From Chryseobacterium sp. SORGH_AS_0447 (GTDB taxonomy: Bacteria; Bacteroidota; Bacteroidia; Flavobacteriales; Weeksellaceae), in contig NZ_JAUTAR010000001.1 in assembly GCF_030818695.1 (NCBI RefSeq), positions 3,094,501-3,158,500 on the forward strand: a stretch of DNA of 64,000 nt, written 5' to 3'. Under the pieces are notes generated by a model. It saw only the letters and a program-made list of their open reading frames with translations. It was not told where the DNA came from and did no database searches. The translations under genes were made by a program, and so were the position numbers. Below, piece by piece: positions 29,113 through 38,154 of this stretch (its first letter is position 1; every line of letters starts with the position of its first letter).

Positions 29113-29289
29113 ATGAGTGACGATTTAAATAAAAGAAGACCGCAGGATGCAAGTAAAATTAATGTGCATGAAGACTGGGAATTAGAATATTGGTCAAAAG
29201 AGCTTGGTGTTTCTAAGGAAAAAATAAGAGAGGCCGTCAAAGCTGTTGGGACTTCTGTGGCTGCAGTGAGAAGGTACCTTGGAAAATAA
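29113..29289 (+). CDS. DUF3606-type small protein, 58 aa
   Basis: Short ORF from ATG 29113: it begins MSDDLNKRRPQDASKINVHE and ends AVRRYLGK. This matches the small DUF3606 family seen across Bacteroidota and Proteobacteria, with the conserved DxxxI(N) then WELEYWSKELGVSKEKIREAV helix pair that resembles a tiny helix-turn-helix. Function is unknown. It has its own terminator 16 bases after the stop and a similar one before it, so it is a single transcription unit. Confidence 0.8.
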   Translation: MSDDLNKRRPQDASKINVHEDWELEYWSKELGVSKEKIREAVKAVGTSVAAVRRYLGK

Positions 29290-29304
29290 TTTAAGTTCAA
29301 TGAT

Positions 29305-29335
29305 AAATCCTAACGAGAGTTGGGATTTATTTTTT
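29305..29335 (+). terminator. Terminator after the DUF3606 gene
   Basis: AAATCCTAAC/GTTGGGATTT stem with loop GAGA, followed by ATTTTTT. The core CCTrACGAG..GT.GGGAT is shared with the terminator at 29012. Confidence 0.85.
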
Positions 29336-29485
29336 GAGGACACAATTATAATTCATGAGAAATTCCGTGAAAATACGGATAGGGAATTTTGTGGTAGTTT
29401 TTATTTTTGTTGTTTCTGAAGCTACATGAAGATTAAATAAATTTACGGCAGTTATATCAAATAACTATTAACCCTAAACTAAACA

Positions 29486-30508
29486 ATGACTTATACTTTT
29501 AAAAATACTGAAATTAATAATGAAAAAGCATCAGTCTTTGAGACAAAATCCTTATTATATTTAATTGGAAAAAGTGATAGTAAAAATGATATTGAATATA
29601 TCACTTTTGACTGTTTCAATGATGTAAGTGGAATAGATAAGCATGGAAAAAATATTTGGGATATCCAATCTAAAAATGAAGGAAATCTTAATCCTAAAAA
29701 AATTGGACAATATTTCTTCACTCTTTTTGACAATTCAATATCAAAACTAAATTTTAAAGAATTTATATTTTTCACCAGACAACTTAAAGACGAGTATAAA
29801 ATAGACAAATTGATAAGAGCTTACAGTTTTAATAATTTTGAAATAAAGACAAAACAAAGAATTAAAAATGGGCTAAGCAAAGAGATAGAGAGGGTGAAAG
29901 GCAAAGTTATTAACTATGATAATGAAATTGATTCATTTTTAGAGAATGTTCTAATAGTAGAAGACGATAGAACTGAACAAGAATACCTAAAACTTATAAC
30001 TAAATTTAAAAATAAATCTCTCAAGACAGATAATTTTTACTCAACTGTTTTTAAGGAATTAAGAGATCTTCAATCTTCCAAAAAAAATTCATTAATTGAA
30101 AATCAAATGATTTCTAATATTTTAGATGTGATAAATTTCAATCGCCATTTAAAAATTCTCGAAATCGATACGTTTCTTATTTGTCGAATAATTGGCGTAG
30201 AAATTTTTAAATATAAAAGTATACCTTTAGATTTTTTTGATTATGTTAAAGATTTATCACGTGATGATAGAGAAGATTTAATTCAGGAATGTAATTCTAA
30301 CTTATCCAGATGTTTATTCAATAAAACAAGTAATAAAGAATTTTGGAAAATTTGTGAAAAAATTATAAATTATTTAGATAAAAATTTCACAAATAGTACT
30401 GAGGATATTTATAAAGCACATTTTAATTCTTATATTCCAAAATATAATTATCTCAAAGAAATGACTATAAAATATATAATCGCTTTAATTATAGAAGGCT
30501 TCAAATGA
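29486..30508 (+). CDS. Cap4/DUF4297-like nuclease, effector of a two-gene defence system (putative)
   Basis: First gene of a two-gene operon, 340 residues, very AT-rich. The N-terminus resembles the PD-(D/E)xK-type nuclease fold of Cap4/DUF4297 effectors: a helix with E19, then TFDCFNDV (D42, D46) and WDIQSKN with the QxK catalytic end at Q61-S62-K63. Residues about 130-340 are helical and unassigned and may contact the partner. The stop overlaps the ATG of the next gene by 4 bases, so the two are translationally coupled. Coupling to a Rad50/SMC-like ATPase points to a Lamassu- or ABC-three-component-like system that cuts DNA after sensing phage or plasmid. The nuclease call rests on a short motif and is inference. 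Confidence 0.6.
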   Translation: MTYTFKNTEINNEKASVFETKSLLYLIGKSDSKNDIEYITFDCFNDVSGIDKHGKNIWDIQSKNEGNLNPKKIGQYFFTLFDNSISKLNFKEFIFFTRQLKDEYKIDKLIRAYSFNNFEIKTKQRIKNGLSKEIERVKGKVINYDNEIDSFLENVLIVEDDRTEQEYLKLITKFKNKSLKTDNFYSTVFKELRDLQSSKKNSLIENQMISNILDVINFNRHLKILEIDTFLICRIIGVEIFKYKSIPLDFFDYVKDLSRDDREDLIQECNSNLSRCLFNKTSNKEFWKICEKIINYLDKNFTNSTEDIYKAHFNSYIPKYNYLKEMTIKYIIALIIEGFK

Positions 30509-32115
30509 TTATAAAAAAAATTGCAATCGGAAATAATTCTGAAGCTTTTATTGAAGAAAGATTCCAGAATAAGACAAACATAATCTTTAGTGATGATAAC
30601 AATAAAGGTAAAACAATACTAATGCAAAGTATCGTTTATTCTATTGGCTATGAATCAATTTGGCCTGTAGGATTTAACCCTAGAAATTATTATTTTTATT
30701 CAAAAATATCATTTGAAAATATTGATTATGAATTCCTTAGACATAATAATTCTATTCTAGTTATTGGAAACAATCAAAATTACATATTTAATAGTATAAC
30801 TGAATTTAAGTATTTCTTAGCTAAAGAGATTATTCCAATACCTAATATTCCAAAAGATGGACAATTAAAAATCTCAGATTTAAGCTTATTTTATGAATTA
30901 TTCTTTTTGGGTCAAGATAGAAGAAATACATCAAATCTAATTGTAAAGTCTTTTAATAATAAGACTGATTTTTTAAATATGGTATTTTCTTATCAAGGGC
31001 TATTGAATGTTTTTTTTAATGATAATTCAGATGTTGAAGAATTAAAAATAAGAAAAGGAGAGTTAGAAGAAAAAATAAAAATTGAAAAAAAGAAAATTCA
31101 AATTTTAAAAAAAAATCCTAAAATAGCTAACTATGTAAGTAGTTTAGCTAATAATGAAGATTTTGAACGCATCAAAAAGAGGTTACGAGATTTGCATAAT
31201 TCTATAACCGAATTACGAAAAAACAGAAATAGAGAAGAAAATAGAAAAATTAAGTTAGACTATCTTATTATTGAATTAAACTCACTAAATAGAAACTTAA
31301 CAGCGGGAAAGGTTAAATGTTCTGACTGTGGTAGTTCTAAGGTCATTTTTTCAAATGATGATTTCGAATTTGATGTAAGTAATCAATATATCCGTAATAG
31401 TATAATTGAATCAATTAGGGAGAATATAAAACTGAAAGAAGAAGTTATTATGGAATTAGATGGAATTATTGAAAAAGAACAGATTGAAATAAATAAACTT
31501 TTAAAAACACCTAATCCTGAATTTAGCAATTACATTCTATTTGAAGCAGAAATTAGAGATTCTATAGAGATAGATAGTTCTGTTACGGTTTTAAGAAATG
31601 AATTGAATGAAATAGAAAATAATATAAAAAATATTAGCAATAGTATCGAATATAACAAACTTCAACAAGAAGAATTATTAGAAAAAATAATTAGCGAGAT
31701 CATTAGATTATATAGACTAATTGATCCGAAAGGAACAATGTTAATTAATGGACTTTTTACAAAGACAAATGAAACATTTTCGGGAAGCGAAGAGCAAGAA
31801 TTTTATTTCTGCAAAATTGTTGCATTAAATAATATTCTCGAACATAAATATCCAATTATAATTGATTCATTTAGGGAGGGAGAACTTTCCACAGCAAAAG
31901 AAGAAAAAATGATTGAAGAATTTGTTAAACTAAATAAGCAAGTAATTTTAACTTCAACGCTAAAAAGAGAAGAGTATTCTGCTGATAAATACTTGTCATT
32001 TCAAGATGTTAATACACTTGATTATTCTAAATTAGAAGATAGTAAACTTTTACAAAAAGAACATTTAGAAAAATTTTTAAAAATAATAGAAAAGTTTCCG
32101 ATAAAACTTAAATAA
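30505..32115 (+). CDS. Rad50/SMC-like ABC ATPase with zinc-hook CxxC (putative defence ATPase)
   Basis: Second gene of the operon, 536 residues. An N-terminal ATPase half has a Walker A variant SDDNNKGKT (G35-K36-T37; the usual first Gly is Ser) and a Q-loop near Q137. Two coiled coils (about 175-265 and 300-400) flank CSDCGSS at C272-C275, the position and form of a Rad50 zinc hook. The C-terminal half has the ABC signature FSGSEEQ (425-431) and Walker B PIIIDSFREGE with D454 and a likely catalytic E458. The H-loop region has ILTSTLK without His. Rad50-like hooks mediate DNA bridging; with the nuclease partner a DNA-sensing defence role is likely. The family is clear, the system type is not. 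Confidence 0.75.
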   Translation: MIIKKIAIGNNSEAFIEERFQNKTNIIFSDDNNKGKTILMQSIVYSIGYESIWPVGFNPRNYYFYSKISFENIDYEFLRHNNSILVIGNNQNYIFNSITEFKYFLAKEIIPIPNIPKDGQLKISDLSLFYELFFLGQDRRNTSNLIVKSFNNKTDFLNMVFSYQGLLNVFFNDNSDVEELKIRKGELEEKIKIEKKKIQILKKNPKIANYVSSLANNEDFERIKKRLRDLHNSITELRKNRNREENRKIKLDYLIIELNSLNRNLTAGKVKCSDCGSSKVIFSNDDFEFDVSNQYIRNSIIESIRENIKLKEEVIMELDGIIEKEQIEINKLLKTPNPEFSNYILFEAEIRDSIEIDSSVTVLRNELNEIENNIKNISNSIEYNKLQQEELLEKIISEIIRLYRLIDPKGTMLINGLFTKTNETFSGSEEQEFYFCKIVALNNILEHKYPIIIDSFREGELSTAKEEKMIEEFVKLNKQVILTSTLKREEYSADKYLSFQDVNTLDYSKLEDSKLLQKEHLEKFLKIIEKFPIKLK

Positions 32116-32247
32116 CATTTTTGCTACTTCTTTTAAAATCAAATATTAATTTATCCGTAATCTATATAATTTACCCGTACCAATAAAATTTCGCATATAA
32201 ACCCTCAATGGCAACAAAATTGCTGCTGCTTAGTATTGTTGAATTTT

Positions 32248-34227
32248 ATGATAACTGCAGACCGTTCATTCGAAAACAATTTTACTTCCGACTTACTGAT
32301 TCAGGCCCTCGCCTGCTCTCCCGCACCCACCGCCCTTTATTCCGGCGAAGACATTATCATCCGTTTTGCGAACCAGGGAATGCTGGAACTTTGGGGGAAG
32401 GACGCTTCCGTGATTGGGAAACCACTGATGGAGGCACTTCCGGAACTGGAAGGACAGCCTTTTTTGGGACTTTTGCAGCAGGTCTGGCGTTCGGGGAAAA
32501 CCTATGCGGTATCGGAAGCGCCGGCTAAGCTGATTAAGAACGGAGTTGAAACGCTGGATTATTTTGATTACGAATATCGTGCCCTTTTGGATGAAAACCA
32601 AAAAACCTGGTGCATCCTGAACACGGCACTGAACGTTACCTCTCGCCGCGAATTCCTGGAACAGCTTCGGGTGAAAGAAGAAAGGGAACAAGCCCTGAAT
32701 GAAGAAATGGCCACTACCCTCGAGGAACTGACCTACAGCAATGAAGAACTCGGCAATTCCATTCAGCAGCTTGCCCATAGCAAAGAATATATCCGTGCCA
32801 TCATCGAACAGGCCCCCGTGGGAATCGCGATGCTGAAAGGACCGGAGCATCTTATTGAGATTGCCAATCCGGCGATCCTACAGATCTGGGGACGTACGGA
32901 AGATGAAGTCGTGGGTTATCCGCATGAACAGGTACGACCTGAACTGCGCGGCCAGCCTGTGAACGGATGGCTCCGTGAAGTATACGAAAGCGGTGTCCCG
33001 AAAATAAACAACGAATTTCTGGTAAAACTTCATCATAAAGACGGATTGCGGGAAGCGATCGTCAACTCCATTTACCAGCCTATCTTTTCAGAACACGGAG
33101 AAATTTCAGGGGTCCTGATCATCCTTGAAGAAATTACCCAGCAGGTATTGGAACGGCGCAAAAATGAAAACGACCAGCATATGCTGGCGATGGCCATCGA
33201 TGCGGGGGAACTCGCTACTTTCTATTATCAGCCTGAAACCAATCTGTTTTCCGGCAATACGCTTCTCAAGAACTGGTTTGGTCTTTCTTCGAGTGAAAAT
33301 TTAGATCTGTCCATCGCATTGGAGGTGATTATTCCGGAAGACCGGGAACGTGTTGCTTCTGCCATCGTTCAGACTTTAAGCAAGAATTCCAACGGCCATT
33401 ATTTCGTGGAATACCGGATCCAAAATAAATCAGACTATAGAGTCCGGTTGCTTCAGGCCCGCGGACGGGTTTTCTACGATACACAGGGGAATGCTCTGAG
33501 CCTTAACGGCACTTTAAGAGACATCACCGAACAAAAGAAAGAGGAAGAACGGAAAGACGATTTTATGGGAATCGTAAGCCACGAGCTGAAAACCCCGATC
33601 ACTTCGCTAAAAGCTTATCTTCAGGTGTTGCAGCGGATGGCGGTAAAAGCAGAACATCAGCTGCAGCAGAGTACCCTGGAAAAATCCCTCAAGCAGGTGG
33701 ATAATATGGCTGCGATGATCAATGGTTTCCTGAATGTCTCCAGGTTAGATTCCGGGCAGATGCACATCGAAAAGACAACCTTCGATTTCCAGCTGCTATT
33801 CTCAGAAATTGAGGATGAGGTTTTATCCGTTATTCATACCCATCAGTTTATTTTCCAAGCAGCCGGGCCTTTGCAAGTATCGGCGGACCGCGAGAAAATT
33901 TCGCAGGTCATCCACAACCTCATCGGAAACGCGGTAAAATATTCACCGATGGGAACGGTGGTTACGGTGGAATATGCAAAAACGGAAGATAACCGCTTAC
34001 AAATTAAGGTTCAGGATCAGGGCAAAGGAATATCAGCAGATGATCAGCAGCGGATATTTGAACGGTACTACCGGGTACAGGATAATCAAAACACCTCTAT
34101 AACAGGCTTTGGGATCGGACTTTACCTCTGCAAAGAAATTATCGAGCTTCACGAAGGCAGCATTGAGGTTGAGAGCTCACAGGATGAAGGTTCGGTTTTC
34201 TCATTTGTTTTGCCGCTTAAAGGATAA
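32248..34227 (+). CDS. Soluble multi-PAS sensor histidine kinase
   Basis: Cytoplasmic histidine kinase of 659 residues from the ATG at 32248; the frame extends 12 bases to a TTG, which I reject. Three PAS-like domains cover about 15-125, 175-290 and 300-420; a coiled coil with EEREQALNEEMATTLEEL joins the first two. The dimerisation domain has the H-box FMGIVSHELKTPITSL, and the ATPase domain shows the N-box IHNLIGNAVKYS, DQGKGIS and GFGIGLYLCKEI. There is no membrane helix and no adjacent response regulator, so its partner is elsewhere. The signal it senses is unknown. Confidence 0.92.
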   Translation: MITADRSFENNFTSDLLIQALACSPAPTALYSGEDIIIRFANQGMLELWGKDASVIGKPLMEALPELEGQPFLGLLQQVWRSGKTYAVSEAPAKLIKNGVETLDYFDYEYRALLDENQKTWCILNTALNVTSRREFLEQLRVKEEREQALNEEMATTLEELTYSNEELGNSIQQLAHSKEYIRAIIEQAPVGIAMLKGPEHLIEIANPAILQIWGRTEDEVVGYPHEQVRPELRGQPVNGWLREVYESGVPKINNEFLVKLHHKDGLREAIVNSIYQPIFSEHGEISGVLIILEEITQQVLERRKNENDQHMLAMAIDAGELATFYYQPETNLFSGNTLLKNWFGLSSSENLDLSIALEVIIPEDRERVASAIVQTLSKNSNGHYFVEYRIQNKSDYRVRLLQARGRVFYDTQGNALSLNGTLRDITEQKKEEERKDDFMGIVSHELKTPITSLKAYLQVLQRMAVKAEHQLQQSTLEKSLKQVDNMAAMINGFLNVSRLDSGQMHIEKTTFDFQLLFSEIEDEVLSVIHTHQFIFQAAGPLQVSADREKISQVIHNLIGNAVKYSPMGTVVTVEYAKTEDNRLQIKVQDQGKGISADDQQRIFERYYRVQDNQNTSITGFGIGLYLCKEIIELHEGSIEVESSQDEGSVFSFVLPLKG

Positions 34228-34308
34228 ACTATTTATTCACTTAAGAAAACAATTTAAATATCGCTTGTTTTCAAATCTGCAATATTTAAACTTAAGTCAA
34301 TAAAAAAA

Positions 34309-34341
34309 TAAAACACCGAAGAAATAGTCTCCGGTGTTTTT
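34309..34341. terminator. Bidirectional terminator between the kinase and the stress-protein gene
   Basis: AAAACACCG.AGA/TCT.CGGTGTTTT stem with one mismatch; T-runs on both strands, serving two convergent genes. Confidence 0.8.
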
Positions 34342-34378
34342 TATAGCTTGTCTATGTAGATTTTACATAAATGGTATC

Positions 34379-34798
34379 TTAAGCTGCGGTATATTCTCCC
34401 TCCTGGTCCTTATGCCAAAACGTTACCCGCTCTGCGCTGACTTTTATTAAACAGATTCCCGGGGTATCGATGCCTTCCGGAAACCACTGTTCCAGGCCAT
34501 CCACCCATTTTTCTTCAAGGGTTTCCTTATCCTTGACTATCGATGCCTTACCGTAGCAATCGATAAACAACATATCATCGGTTTGGTAAATGAGATTCAC
34601 CTTGTTGTCATTTTCAATCTGTTGAACTTTATTGCTGTCCTCGTATGTGAAAAACCACGAGTCTCCGTCATATTCTACTTTGCCGTTGTTGCTCATCGGC
34701 CTGGAATGCGGAACCTGTTTTTCGTCGCGTGTGGTCATCATGCAGAAGTCTAAATCTTTCATTTTTTCTGCAATGGTCTGTAATGATGCTTTTTCCAT
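34379..34798 (-). CDS. Pyridoxamine 5'-phosphate oxidase-like general stress protein 26
   Basis: Small FMN-binding split-barrel protein, 139 residues. Segments FCMMTTRDEKQVPHSRPM, DSWFFTYEDSNKVQQIENDNKVNLIY and the C-terminal VTFWHKDQEGEY are typical of the general stress protein 26 branch of the PNPOx-like family, which binds flavin but does not make pyridoxal phosphate. It is a monocistronic leftward gene bounded by a shared terminator at its 3' side. A role in stress protection is presumed from the family. Confidence 0.85.
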   Translation of the reverse strand: MEKASLQTIAEKMKDLDFCMMTTRDEKQVPHSRPMSNNGKVEYDGDSWFFTYEDSNKVQQIENDNKVNLIYQTDDMLFIDCYGKASIVKDKETLEEKWVDGLEQWFPEGIDTPGICLIKVSAERVTFWHKDQEGEYTAA

Positions 34799-35056
34799 TT
34801 TAATTTTTTTTGTGAAGTTTTGGTGTGTACGAATTATTTTCTTTTCCTTTACTCATTGTCATATCAAATAACTGAAATAAAGGAGATAACTGCTTTATAT
34901 TCCAAGTATAACCAAAAGATATACCGATTATCTAAAAGACGGGACAACTCTGTTTTCCTGAAAGAGAAAACCTGAATTTAACTTTGTCTTTTATACAATA
35001 GGATAACTACTTTGGGATTGGCATGCATTTGGTTCAGGATGGGAAAAATAATTCGT

Positions 35057-35605
35057 ATGATCAAAAAAATCTTTACCCTGATGTTTTCGTTATCTTTAGT
35101 AAGCTGTATTACTCTGGTAAGCTGTATCGATGACCTTGAAATTCCTATACCCTTTGATGTTCCCGTAACGGTGGAACAGAATCTTCCTTTTGCTACGGTA
35201 TCTACCAATTCATACCTTCGCTATCCGGAGATTACCCTGAACCTGGATGTAGATGCTGCGATTAAGGAAAAAAATTCAAAACTGTCTATCAACAATCTGA
35301 AAAGCGCAAAGCTTACCGGTTTTTCCATCGAGTATATCAGTTCTCAGCTGGGAAACAAGCTTGATGTTATCAGCGGTGCCAAAATTTATATCAAGGCTCC
35401 TAATTTACCGGAAGTGCTGATCGGTACGGTTGAAAATAACACCAATCCGAATCAGGTGGTGTTTAATACTGTAGATACGGAACTTATCGAGTATTTTAAA
35501 TCCAAACAGAATTCATTGATTTTAGAAGTAAAAGGCTCAAAATCCAGCCTGGATGAACTGAAAGTGAATCTGAAACCTGTTTTCAAGATTACATTGGGAT
35601 TGTAA
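35057..35605 (+). CDS. Putative lipoprotein, 182 aa
   Basis: Unrecognised secreted lipoprotein. I start it at ATG 35057 (MIKKIFTLMFSLSLVSC), giving a lipobox LVSC near residue 17; the open frame back to 35012 begins with TTG and would mask the signal. An ATG at 35039 is a weaker option. The mature part is beta-rich (VTVEQNLPFATVSTNSYL, LILEVKGSKSS) with the look of Bacteroidota periplasmic or surface LEA-like beta-sandwich proteins, but no family is named. A strong terminator follows. Confidence 0.75.
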   Translation: MIKKIFTLMFSLSLVSCITLVSCIDDLEIPIPFDVPVTVEQNLPFATVSTNSYLRYPEITLNLDVDAAIKEKNSKLSINNLKSAKLTGFSIEYISSQLGNKLDVISGAKIYIKAPNLPEVLIGTVENNTNPNQVVFNTVDTELIEYFKSKQNSLILEVKGSKSSLDELKVNLKPVFKITLGL

Positions 35606-35626
35606 AAACCATTTACCAGAACATAA

Positions 35627-35656
35627 AAAAATGCAGGATTTCTATCCTGCATTTTT
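35627..35656 (+). terminator. Terminator after the lipoprotein gene
   Basis: ATGCAGGAT/ATCCTGCAT stem extended by A/T pairs, loop of 4, then T5. Confidence 0.85.
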
Positions 35657-35699
35657 CATGTAAAAATATTGTAAAACAAGCAGGCATTGCCTGAACTTT

Positions 35700-36767
35700 T
35701 TAAGGAATTATCTTTTCCGCTCTCAGCTTCTCAAACAAACGGATAAAAGAATCCTCTGTGCTTTCAAAAGCGGTAAAGCCGAGTTTCCTGCTTTTAGACA
35801 TATCGGTCATCACCTCCAGCGGCCTTCCCAGGTCCAGATCGGTGTGCCAGGCTGAACTCAGGCGGTTAAGGTCTTTTTCTTTCAGATCATATTTCTCTGC
35901 GATTTCGCTCCAGGCTTCCTGTTTGGTTTCCATTTCTTTTTCGAGAGGCCTGATGGCACCATTGTAACCGTCTGCCTCGATGCCGAAATAGTCTGTTATT
36001 CTTTTCCACAACCACTTCCACCGGAAAACATCCCCGTTGGTAACATTAAAGGCCTGATTTTTTGCTTCTTCTATGGTTGATGCCCAGATTAGCTGCTTTG
36101 CCAGGATTTTTGCGTCGGTAACATCTGATAATCCGTTCCATTGCGCTTCAGAACCGGGCCACACAAATTTCGCCCCCGTTTCTTTGCATATACTCGCATA
36201 AACAGCCAGTGTGATTCCCATATTCATCAGGTTGCCGATAGCATAACCTATCACGGTATGAGGCCGGTGAATGCTCCAGGAAAAGTGATCCCTTTCTGCC
36301 GCTTCGTACACTGCATCTTCCTGGGCATAATAGAAATTGGGATATTCTAGTCTGGGATGCTCTTCCCGCACCGGCGTTTCAGGTAAAGTTCCCGCATTTA
36401 CGTACGCTTCAAACGGGCCCAGATAATGTTTCAACCCTGTAACCAATGCCACATGACGGACCGATTTTTTCGGCGATAAAACATTAAGCAGATTTTGAAC
36501 CATTACCCTGTTAACGGTAATATTTTCCTGCTCATTCTCTTTTCGCATCCAGGTGGTAAAAAAAACGTGGGTGGGAGTAATATCTTTAAGAGCTTCCGAC
36601 AAGCTTTCTTCGTCCAGCAGATCTGCCTTAACCGGCTGTAAACCCGCTACAGTCGATAGGTGATTTCGTGCGAGACCATAAGTGGTCCAGTTCTGGGAAA
36701 TTAATTCTTCAGCAAGATTGCTTCCTGTAATTCCGGTTGCGCCAACAACCAATGCTCTATTTTTCAT
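35700..36767 (-). CDS. PRISE-type SDR (progesterone 5-beta-reductase/iridoid-synthase-like)
   Basis: NADPH-dependent enone reductase-like SDR of 355 residues from the ATG at 36767 (MKNRALVVGATGITGSNLAE); the frame extends 26 codons further but the Rossmann start fixes the true N-terminus. Hallmarks of the PRISE subfamily are present: TGLKHYLGPFE with the catalytic Lys, and FYYAQEDAVYEAA with the catalytic Tyr. Plant members reduce activated C=C bonds of steroids and iridoids; bacterial members have similar enone activity in vitro, so the native substrate is unknown. A Crp/Fnr regulator gene lies 102 bases upstream in the same direction. Confidence 0.85.
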   Translation of the reverse strand: MKNRALVVGATGITGSNLAEELISQNWTTYGLARNHLSTVAGLQPVKADLLDEESLSEALKDITPTHVFFTTWMRKENEQENITVNRVMVQNLLNVLSPKKSVRHVALVTGLKHYLGPFEAYVNAGTLPETPVREEHPRLEYPNFYYAQEDAVYEAAERDHFSWSIHRPHTVIGYAIGNLMNMGITLAVYASICKETGAKFVWPGSEAQWNGLSDVTDAKILAKQLIWASTIEEAKNQAFNVTNGDVFRWKWLWKRITDYFGIEADGYNGAIRPLEKEMETKQEAWSEIAEKYDLKEKDLNRLSSAWHTDLDLGRPLEVMTDMSKSRKLGFTAFESTEDSFIRLFEKLRAEKIIP

Positions 36768-36869
36768 AAGAATATTTTTGTTACACTTGTTTAAGCCTAA
36801 CAAAAATAGGAACAGAATGGTCTTAAAAAACTTGACAGAGATCAAGAGTTTAAGAAGAAAGAACTAAAA

Positions 36870-37448
36870 TTATTGAAACAGCAGTTTCTTTCTGATCCTG
36901 CTTACCGTTTCCGGACTTAGCCCCAAATACGAAGCAATTAATGTATGCGGTATTCTTTTGGCGATTTCAGGATTGGTCTGTACCAGTGATATATATTTCT
37001 CTTCGGCGGTCGATTTATTGGAAATCATCAGTCGGTGGTCTTTGGTCACCAGGCTGTTTTGGTATAAAATCCTAAAATACCGGTCCATTACCGGAATCTG
37101 GAGCATTAACCGTTCGTAATTATCAAAACTGATGAGAAGCACTTCAGAATCTTCAATGGCATCGATGTTCAGCAGTGCTTTTTCACGATTGATAAAACTA
37201 TTGAAATCCGAAATCCACCAGCCTTCAAAGGCAAAAAGACTGATCCGATCCTGCCCTTTTTCATCGCTCATAAAGGACTTTAAAATTCCGCAGCTTACGA
37301 ATGTCAGGTAATTGCAGATTTCCCCTTCCCGCAACAAATACTGTTTCTTTCCGAGACGTTTCTGTACGAAAAAGGATTTCAGCAGAACGATATCCTGCTC
37401 ACTCAAATCAACCTTCTCTCGGATGTGTTTGGTTAAGACCCTGAACAT
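36870..37448 (-). CDS. Crp/Fnr-family transcriptional regulator
   Basis: Regulator of 192 residues: an N-terminal cyclic-nucleotide-binding-like barrel (about 20-130, LREGEICNYLTFVSCGILKSF) and a C-terminal winged helix (about 150-190, ASYLGLSPETVSRIRKKL). It lacks obvious Fe-S cysteines or the full cAMP-binding signature, as in many Bacteroidota Crp-like proteins of unknown ligand. It is followed by the PRISE reductase gene, which it may control. Confidence 0.88.
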   Translation of the reverse strand: MFRVLTKHIREKVDLSEQDIVLLKSFFVQKRLGKKQYLLREGEICNYLTFVSCGILKSFMSDEKGQDRISLFAFEGWWISDFNSFINREKALLNIDAIEDSEVLLISFDNYERLMLQIPVMDRYFRILYQNSLVTKDHRLMISNKSTAEEKYISLVQTNPEIAKRIPHTLIASYLGLSPETVSRIRKKLLFQ

Positions 37449-37489
37449 AATGTGTTATATATAATCAAATAATCGAATGTAAATACGGA

Positions 37490-37812
37490 CTATGCGAATA
37501 CGGGCATGACCAACATGTGCATAATTCCAGGTAAAGGTAAGGTAAATCCAAATCCGATCAATACTCCTGGCTGATTATTCATTGATAAAGAGTACATTTC
37601 AGATGCATCAGAAATCCGAATGAATACCTCACGTCCGATTGAATTACCTAATTATTGGGAATAATCAAATTCAAAGCCAACACTTATTGCCGACTTCCTT
37701 AATTTTCGAATATCTAAAATTGGCAGTCTTTTCTATTGACAAAATATTTTACTTTCAGTCCGAGGTGTTTGAAGTATTCATTCTATGAATCAGCGATGGG
37801 ACTTTCAGTATT
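37490..37812 (-). pseudogene. Relic of a VOC/glyoxalase-like gene
   Basis: The 369-base gap between the Crp/Fnr gene and the next small gene contains scattered coding remnants on the minus strand in different frames: SILKVPSL, then NEYFKHLGLKVKYFVNRKD ending at a stop, then SVGFEFDYSQ, an in-frame TAA, and GREVFIRISDASEMYSL. The order and wording (KHLGLKVKYF, GREVFIRISD) match the two beta-alpha-beta halves of VOC-superfamily proteins. With at least two frameshifts and stops it cannot be expressed intact. Assignment is by eye on short pieces. Confidence 0.5.
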
Positions 37813-37817
37813 GAGGC

Positions 37818-38039
37818 TTAAGCCACCTTCATTTTAAAAAGGTAATGAGATACTTTGTAATTGATGACGTCTCCGGATAAACGGTTGACGTACAGTCTTT
37901 TCTCATACAATCCTAAGAAATAACGGGAAAGGGTATAGATAAGCTGGTTCTGTTTCGGACAATCCGGCAGTTTAATATTGTAAAACGCTTCGATTTCAGC
38001 TTTAATGAGATCCGAAAGATTGTCTTCTGAGGTAAACAT
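37818..38039 (-). CDS. Small hypothetical protein, 73 aa
   Basis: Unrecognised 73-residue soluble protein (MFTSEDNLSDLIKAEIE to KVSHYLFKMKVA) with no signal peptide. A perfect -7 element TACTTTTG (minus strand, 38147-38154) about 110 bases upstream supports expression. No partner gene is evident. Confidence 0.6.
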   Translation of the reverse strand: MFTSEDNLSDLIKAEIEAFYNIKLPDCPKQNQLIYTLSRYFLGLYEKRLYVNRLSGDVINYKVSHYLFKMKVA

Positions 38040-38146
38040 AGCAATTATTTATCAATAGTGAGTAAGTAATCCATAAAATGAAATTCAGGTTCTGAAATGA
38101 AAGCATCGTTTCTTTGATCCTTCTGTTGCATTTTATCGTCTACAGC

Positions 38147-38154
38147 AAAAGTAC
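38147..38154 (-). promoter_or_regulatory. -7 promoter element for the 73-aa gene
   Basis: TACTTTTG on the minus strand matches the flavobacterial TAnnTTTG. The rest of the 390-base gap 38040-38429 holds only AT-rich DNA and the terminator at 38366. Confidence 0.5.

Noticed and set aside
32208-32528. Plus-strand 106-codon frame at the kinase start
   Set aside because: Overlaps the histidine kinase in another frame with a low-quality composition; the kinase frame has clear PAS similarity.
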